Of a stretch of DNA of 64,000 nucleotides, positions 61,107 to 64,000 are shown one piece after another (position 1 is the stretch's first letter; every line of letters begins with the position of its first letter). The stretch comes from Pseudomonas canadensis (GTDB taxonomy: Bacteria; Pseudomonadota; Gammaproteobacteria; Pseudomonadales; Pseudomonadaceae), in NCBI RefSeq assembly GCF_000503215.1, contig NZ_KI628539.1, forward strand, positions 186,001 to 250,000, written 5' to 3'. The translations under genes and the position numbers were made by a program. The notes under the pieces were generated by a model that made no database searches, was not told the origin of the DNA, and worked only from the letters and a program-made list of their open reading frames with translations.

Positions 61107-61573
61107 TGCAAAACCGCACTGTGGAAATCGGTGTCGGCCTTTTCTTGCTGGCTGGCATCCTGGCTTTACTGTTGTTGGCCCTGCGAGTCAGTGGCCTGTC
61201 GGCCAGTCCGACCGCCGACACTTATAAACTTTACGCGTATTTCGACAATATAGCCGGTTTGACTGTCAGAGCTAAAGTGACCATGGCCGGTGTGACTATC
61301 GGCAAGGTCACGGCAATCGATCTGGATCGCGACAGCTTCACCGGGCGAGTGACCATGCAACTGGACAAGAAGGTAGATAATCTGCCAACTGACTCCACTG
61401 CATCTATCCTCACTGCGGGTCTGCTGGGCGAAAAATACATCGGTGTCAGCGTGGGTGGGGAGACAGCCCTGCTCAAGGATGGCTCGACAATCCACGACAC
61501 ACAGTCGTCGCTGGTGCTTGAAGACCTGATCGGTAAATTCCTGCTTAATACGGTCAATAAAGACGCCAAATGA
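61106..61573 (+). CDS. mlaD: Phospholipid-binding MCE protein MlaD
   Basis: 155 aa. N-terminal membrane helix (8-28) and one MCE domain (about 38-120: YAYFDNIAGLTVRAKVTMAG, ASILTAGLLGEKYIGVSVGG). Forms a hexameric ring on MlaE in the periplasm. Ends four nucleotides into the longest mlaC frame. Confidence 0.95.
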   Translation: MQNRTVEIGVGLFLLAGILALLLLALRVSGLSASPTADTYKLYAYFDNIAGLTVRAKVTMAGVTIGKVTAIDLDRDSFTGRVTMQLDKKVDNLPTDSTASILTAGLLGEKYIGVSVGGETALLKDGSTIHDTQSSLVLEDLIGKFLLNTVNKDAK

Positions 61574-61584
61574 GGAATCTGTTC

Positions 61585-62232
61585 ATGATCTCTACCTTGC
61601 GACGTGGCCTGCTGGTGTTGTTGGCAGCGCTGCCGCTGATGGCTAACGCTGCAGGTTCTGCCCACGACCTGGTGCAGGACACTACCAGCAAGATGCTGGC
61701 TGACCTGAAAGCCAACAAAGAACAGTACAAGCAAGACCCTTCCCGGTTTTACGAAGCACTCAACACCATTGTTGGTCCGGTGGTCGATGCTGAAGGCATT
61801 TCCAAAAGCATCATGACGGTCAAGTATTCGCGCAAAGCTACCCCTGCGCAGATGCAGACGTTCCAGGAAAACTTCAAGAAGGGCCTGTTCCAGTTCTACG
61901 GTAACGCTTTGCTTGAGTACAACAACCAGGGTATTACCGTCGCTCCAGCCGGTGACGAGTCCGGTGATCGCACCAGCGTCAACATGAGCGTCAAGGGCAA
62001 CAACGGCGCCGTCTACCCGGTCCAATACACGCTGGAGAAGGTCAACGGCGAGTGGAAGCTGCGTAACGTGATCATCAACGGGATCAACATCGGCAAGCTG
62101 TTCCGTGACCAGTTCGCCGACGCCATGCAGCGCAATGGCAACGATCTGGACAAAACCATCAATGGTTGGGCCGGTGAAGTCGCCAAGGCCAAGGAAGAAA
62201 CCGATAAAGCTGCCGGGAAGCCTGCGCAATGA
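61585..62232 (+). CDS. mlaC: Periplasmic phospholipid-binding protein MlaC
   Basis: 215 aa with a signal peptide (MISTLRRGLLVLLAALPLMA-NA). The mature MlaC fold follows: AHDLVQDTTSKMLADLKANK, FYEALNTIVGPVVDAEGISK, YTLEKVNGEWKLRNVIINGI. It ferries phospholipid between MlaA in the outer membrane and MlaD. ATG 61585 is preferred to 61570 because GAGGA lies 8 nt upstream and a basic signal start results. Overlaps mlaB by 4 nt. Confidence 0.94.
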   Translation: MISTLRRGLLVLLAALPLMANAAGSAHDLVQDTTSKMLADLKANKEQYKQDPSRFYEALNTIVGPVVDAEGISKSIMTVKYSRKATPAQMQTFQENFKKGLFQFYGNALLEYNNQGITVAPAGDESGDRTSVNMSVKGNNGAVYPVQYTLEKVNGEWKLRNVIINGINIGKLFRDQFADAMQRNGNDLDKTINGWAGEVAKAKEETDKAAGKPAQ

Positions 62233-62534
62233 CCGAGTCGGCTGTTCGTCTAGGCGATGCCGGCGAGCTGTTCATCAGTGGCGTGTTGGACTACCGCTCC
62301 GGGCCTGACCTGCGCAAGCAGGGCCAGGCCTTGATCAAGACCAGCACTGCCCCTGCGCTGGTGCTGGATTGTTCGGCTGTGACCAAGTCCAGCAGCGTCG
62401 GCTTATCGTTGTTGCTGTGCTTCATGCGTGATGCCGAAGCGGCTAAAAAGTCCGTCAGCATCCGTGCTATGCCCGAAGACATGCGTGAAATCGCCGAAGT
62501 TTCCGGGTTGACCGAGCTGCTGGCGCATCCTTAA
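62229..62534 (+). CDS. mlaB: STAS domain protein MlaB
   Basis: 101 aa single STAS domain: LGDAGELFISGVLDYRSGPD, LVLDCSAVTKSSSVGLSLLL (with the conserved Ser pair) and EDMREIAEVSGLTELLA. It binds MlaF and supports assembly of the transporter. Last of mlaFEDCB; a terminator-like hairpin follows. Confidence 0.94.
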   Translation: MTESAVRLGDAGELFISGVLDYRSGPDLRKQGQALIKTSTAPALVLDCSAVTKSSSVGLSLLLCFMRDAEAAKKSVSIRAMPEDMREIAEVSGLTELLAHP

Positions 62535-62549
62535 TACACATTATTAGAG

Positions 62550-62602
62550 AGGCCCCCCGTCAGAGTCCTGCTATGCGGGGTTCGCAGGCGCGGGGCTTTT
62601 TT
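62550..62602 (+). terminator. Probable mla operon terminator
   Basis: GGCCCC (62551-62556) with GGGGC (62592-62596), with an inner CCCG/CGGG pairing, followed by TTTTTT. The stem is interrupted, so strength is uncertain. Confidence 0.5.
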
Positions 62603-62648
62603 GTATGATGTGCGACCCGCGCGCACTGGGCGCCGATAGAGGTTGAGC

Positions 62649-62888
62649 ATGCAGGCCCTAGAAGTTAAGAGCTTTCTTGAAGGAAAGCTGCCGGAAACGA
62701 CCGTTGAAGTTGAAGGCGAAGGCTGCAACTTCCAGCTGAACGTGATTAGCGATGAACTGGCGGCACTCAGCCCGGTCAAGCGTCAACAGCAGATCTATGC
62801 CCATTTGAACCCGTGGATCACCGATGGCAGCATCCATGCGGTCACTATGAAATTTTTCAGCCGCGCGGCCTGGGCCGAGCGCACCTGA
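62649..62888 (+). CDS. ibaG: BolA family protein IbaG (YrbA)
   Basis: 79 aa. The BolA fold with LPETTVEVEGEGCNFQLNVI (the Cys of the metal site) and the helix-turn VKRQQQIYAHLNPWITDGSI plus a C-terminal His in SIHAVTMKFF. It binds glutaredoxin and Fe-S clusters; involved in acid stress and envelope homeostasis in E. coli. ATG 62649 is preferred to TTG 62643. murA follows 23 nt later, a conserved pair. Confidence 0.93.
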   Translation: MQALEVKSFLEGKLPETTVEVEGEGCNFQLNVISDELAALSPVKRQQQIYAHLNPWITDGSIHAVTMKFFSRAAWAERT

Positions 62889-62911
62889 GCCCCCAAGGCG
62901 TCGAGATTCTT

Positions 62912-64000
62912 ATGGATAAATTGATTATTACCGGCGGTGCCCGCCTTGATGGCGAGATTCGCATCTCCGGTGCAAAAAACTCCGCCTTGCCGATCCTGGC
63001 AGCGACCCTGCTGTGCGATGGCCCGGTCACCGTGGCCAACCTGCCGCACCTGCACGACATCACCACCATGATCGAGCTGTTCGGTCGCATGGGCATTGAG
63101 CCGGTGATCGACGAGAAACTGGCTGTCGAAATCGACCCGCGCACTATCAAGACCCTGATCGCCCCGTACGAACTGGTGAAAACCATGCGTGCGTCGATCC
63201 TGGTGCTGGGCCCGATGGTTGCTCGTTTCGGTGAAGCCGAAGTCGCCCTGCCTGGCGGTTGCGCCATCGGTTCGCGTCCGGTGGACCTGCACATCCGTGG
63301 CCTCGAAGCCATGGGCGCAGTGATCGACGTCGAAGGCGGCTACATCAAGGCCAAGGCGCCGGAAGGCGGCCTGCGTGGCGCGAATTTCTTCTTTGATACC
63401 GTCAGCGTAACCGGTACCGAGAACATCATGATGGCCGCTGCCCTGGCCAAAGGCCGCAGCGTGCTGCAGAACGCCGCGCGTGAGCCGGAAGTGGTCGACC
63501 TGGCCAACTTCCTGAACGCCATGGGTGCCAAGGTTTCCGGTGCCGGCACCGACACTATCACCATCGATGGTGTAGAGCGCCTGCACACCGCTACCTATAA
63601 GGTCATGCCAGACCGCATCGAGACCGGCACCTACCTGGTTGCCGCCGCCGTGACCGGTGGCCGCGTCAAGGTCAAGGACACCGATCCGACCATCCTGGAA
63701 GCGGTCCTGGAAAAACTGCGCGAAGCCGGTGCCGAAATCACCACCGGTGAAGACTGGATCGAGCTGAACATGCACGGCAAGCGTCCTAAAGCCGTCAACG
63801 TGCGCACCGCTCCGTACCCGGCGTTCCCGACCGACATGCAGGCGCAGTTCATCTCATTGAACGCCATTGCTGAAGGCACCGGCGCCGTGATCGAGACCAT
63901 CTTCGAAAACCGCTTCATGCACGTGTACGAACTGCACCGCATGGGCGCGAAGATCCAGGTTGAAGGCAACACCGCCATCGTTACCGGCACCGAGAAACTC
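62912..64000 (+). CDS. murA: UDP-N-acetylglucosamine 1-carboxyvinyltransferase, 3' end outside window
   Basis: The first 363 codons, open to the right edge; about 58 residues are expected beyond it. MurA marks: MDKLIITGGARLDGEIRISG, KNSALPILAATLLCDGPVTV (Lys22 region), catalytic Cys117 in LPGGCAIGSRPVDLHI, and RTAPYPAFPTDMQAQFISLN. The first step of peptidoglycan precursor synthesis; the Cys form implies fosfomycin sensitivity at the target. ATG 62912; the ribosome-binding site is weak. Confidence 0.97.
   Translation, partial: MDKLIITGGARLDGEIRISGAKNSALPILAATLLCDGPVTVANLPHLHDITTMIELFGRMGIEPVIDEKLAVEIDPRTIKTLIAPYELVKTMRASILVLGPMVARFGEAEVALPGGCAIGSRPVDLHIRGLEAMGAVIDVEGGYIKAKAPEGGLRGANFFFDTVSVTGTENIMMAAALAKGRSVLQNAAREPEVVDLANFLNAMGAKVSGAGTDTITIDGVERLHTATYKVMPDRIETGTYLVAAAVTGGRVKVKDTDPTILEAVLEKLREAGAEITTGEDWIELNMHGKRPKAVNVRTAPYPAFPTDMQAQFISLNAIAEGTGAVIETIFENRFMHVYELHRMGAKIQVEGNTAIVTGTEKL

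Overview
The window reads as a chromosomal segment of a Pseudomonas of the fluorescens group. This rests on: a RoxSR (RegBA-type) pair; the iron-regulated fagA-fumC-orfX-sodA operon; the order rplM-rpsI-petABC-sspAB; the kdsD-kdsC-lptCAB-rpoN-hpf-ptsN-rapZ-npr block diverging from mlaFEDCB-ibaG-murA; GC-rich codon use; and many short inverted repeats of the Pseudomonas REP type (GTAGGAGC / GTGGGAGC motifs). Most of the 64 kb is conserved core genome. No rRNA, tRNA, CRISPR array, insertion sequence or prophage was seen.

Layout. 1-3433 is an AT-richer accessory segment. A large open frame on the minus strand has no stop before the left edge and may be a toxin-like protein. Next to it lies about 1.1 kb without a convincing gene, holding a decayed C-terminal piece of a SIMPL/DUF541 gene. 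3434-16467 carries an intact SIMPL protein, RoxS/RoxR, an SbmA/BacA-like ABC exporter, ZapG, a hydrolase, trpS, zapE, a GlxA-type regulator, an acyl-CoA dehydrogenase, a Tas-like aldo/keto reductase and rplM-rpsI. 16734-20521 holds the cytochrome bc1 complex (petABC) and sspA-sspB. 20680-28416 is a galactarate/glucarate catabolic module: FadR-type regulator, KdgD, 2,5-dioxovalerate dehydrogenase, a GudP-like permease and GarD. A phospholipase C/P1-nuclease-like gene with a LexA box is wedged inside it. 28568-31403 has a transporter, a CMD protein, a Ca/Na antiporter and a small RlpA-like lipoprotein. 31548-34759 is gatCAB on the minus strand. 34970-48183 is mreBCD-maf-rng-yhdP-nitrilase-tldD, darP on the opposite strand, and pmbA. 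48334-52094 is the Fur-controlled fagA-fumC-orfX-sodA-zip cluster. 52193-59202 is the minus-strand npr/rapZ/ptsN/hpf/rpoN/lptBAC/kdsC/kdsD block. 59500-64000 is the plus-strand mla operon, ibaG and the start of murA.

How they work together. Envelope functions dominate the right half: Kdo synthesis and LPS transport on one strand, phospholipid retrograde transport and peptidoglycan precursor synthesis on the other, with rod-shape genes nearby. The galactarate module runs from uptake through dehydration and decarboxylation to 2-oxoglutarate. The fag operon replaces iron-dependent fumarase and superoxide dismutase with iron-free versions when iron is short.

The points most worth a second look are: the open toxin-like frame at the left edge; mreC, which appears to start at an AUU codon overlapping the stop of a 13-codon leader frame; the LexA box in front of the phospholipase-like gene; a ten-base motif shared by the FadR-type regulator and kdgD promoters; and the DUF541 gene remnant. 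No clearly new multi-gene system was found.
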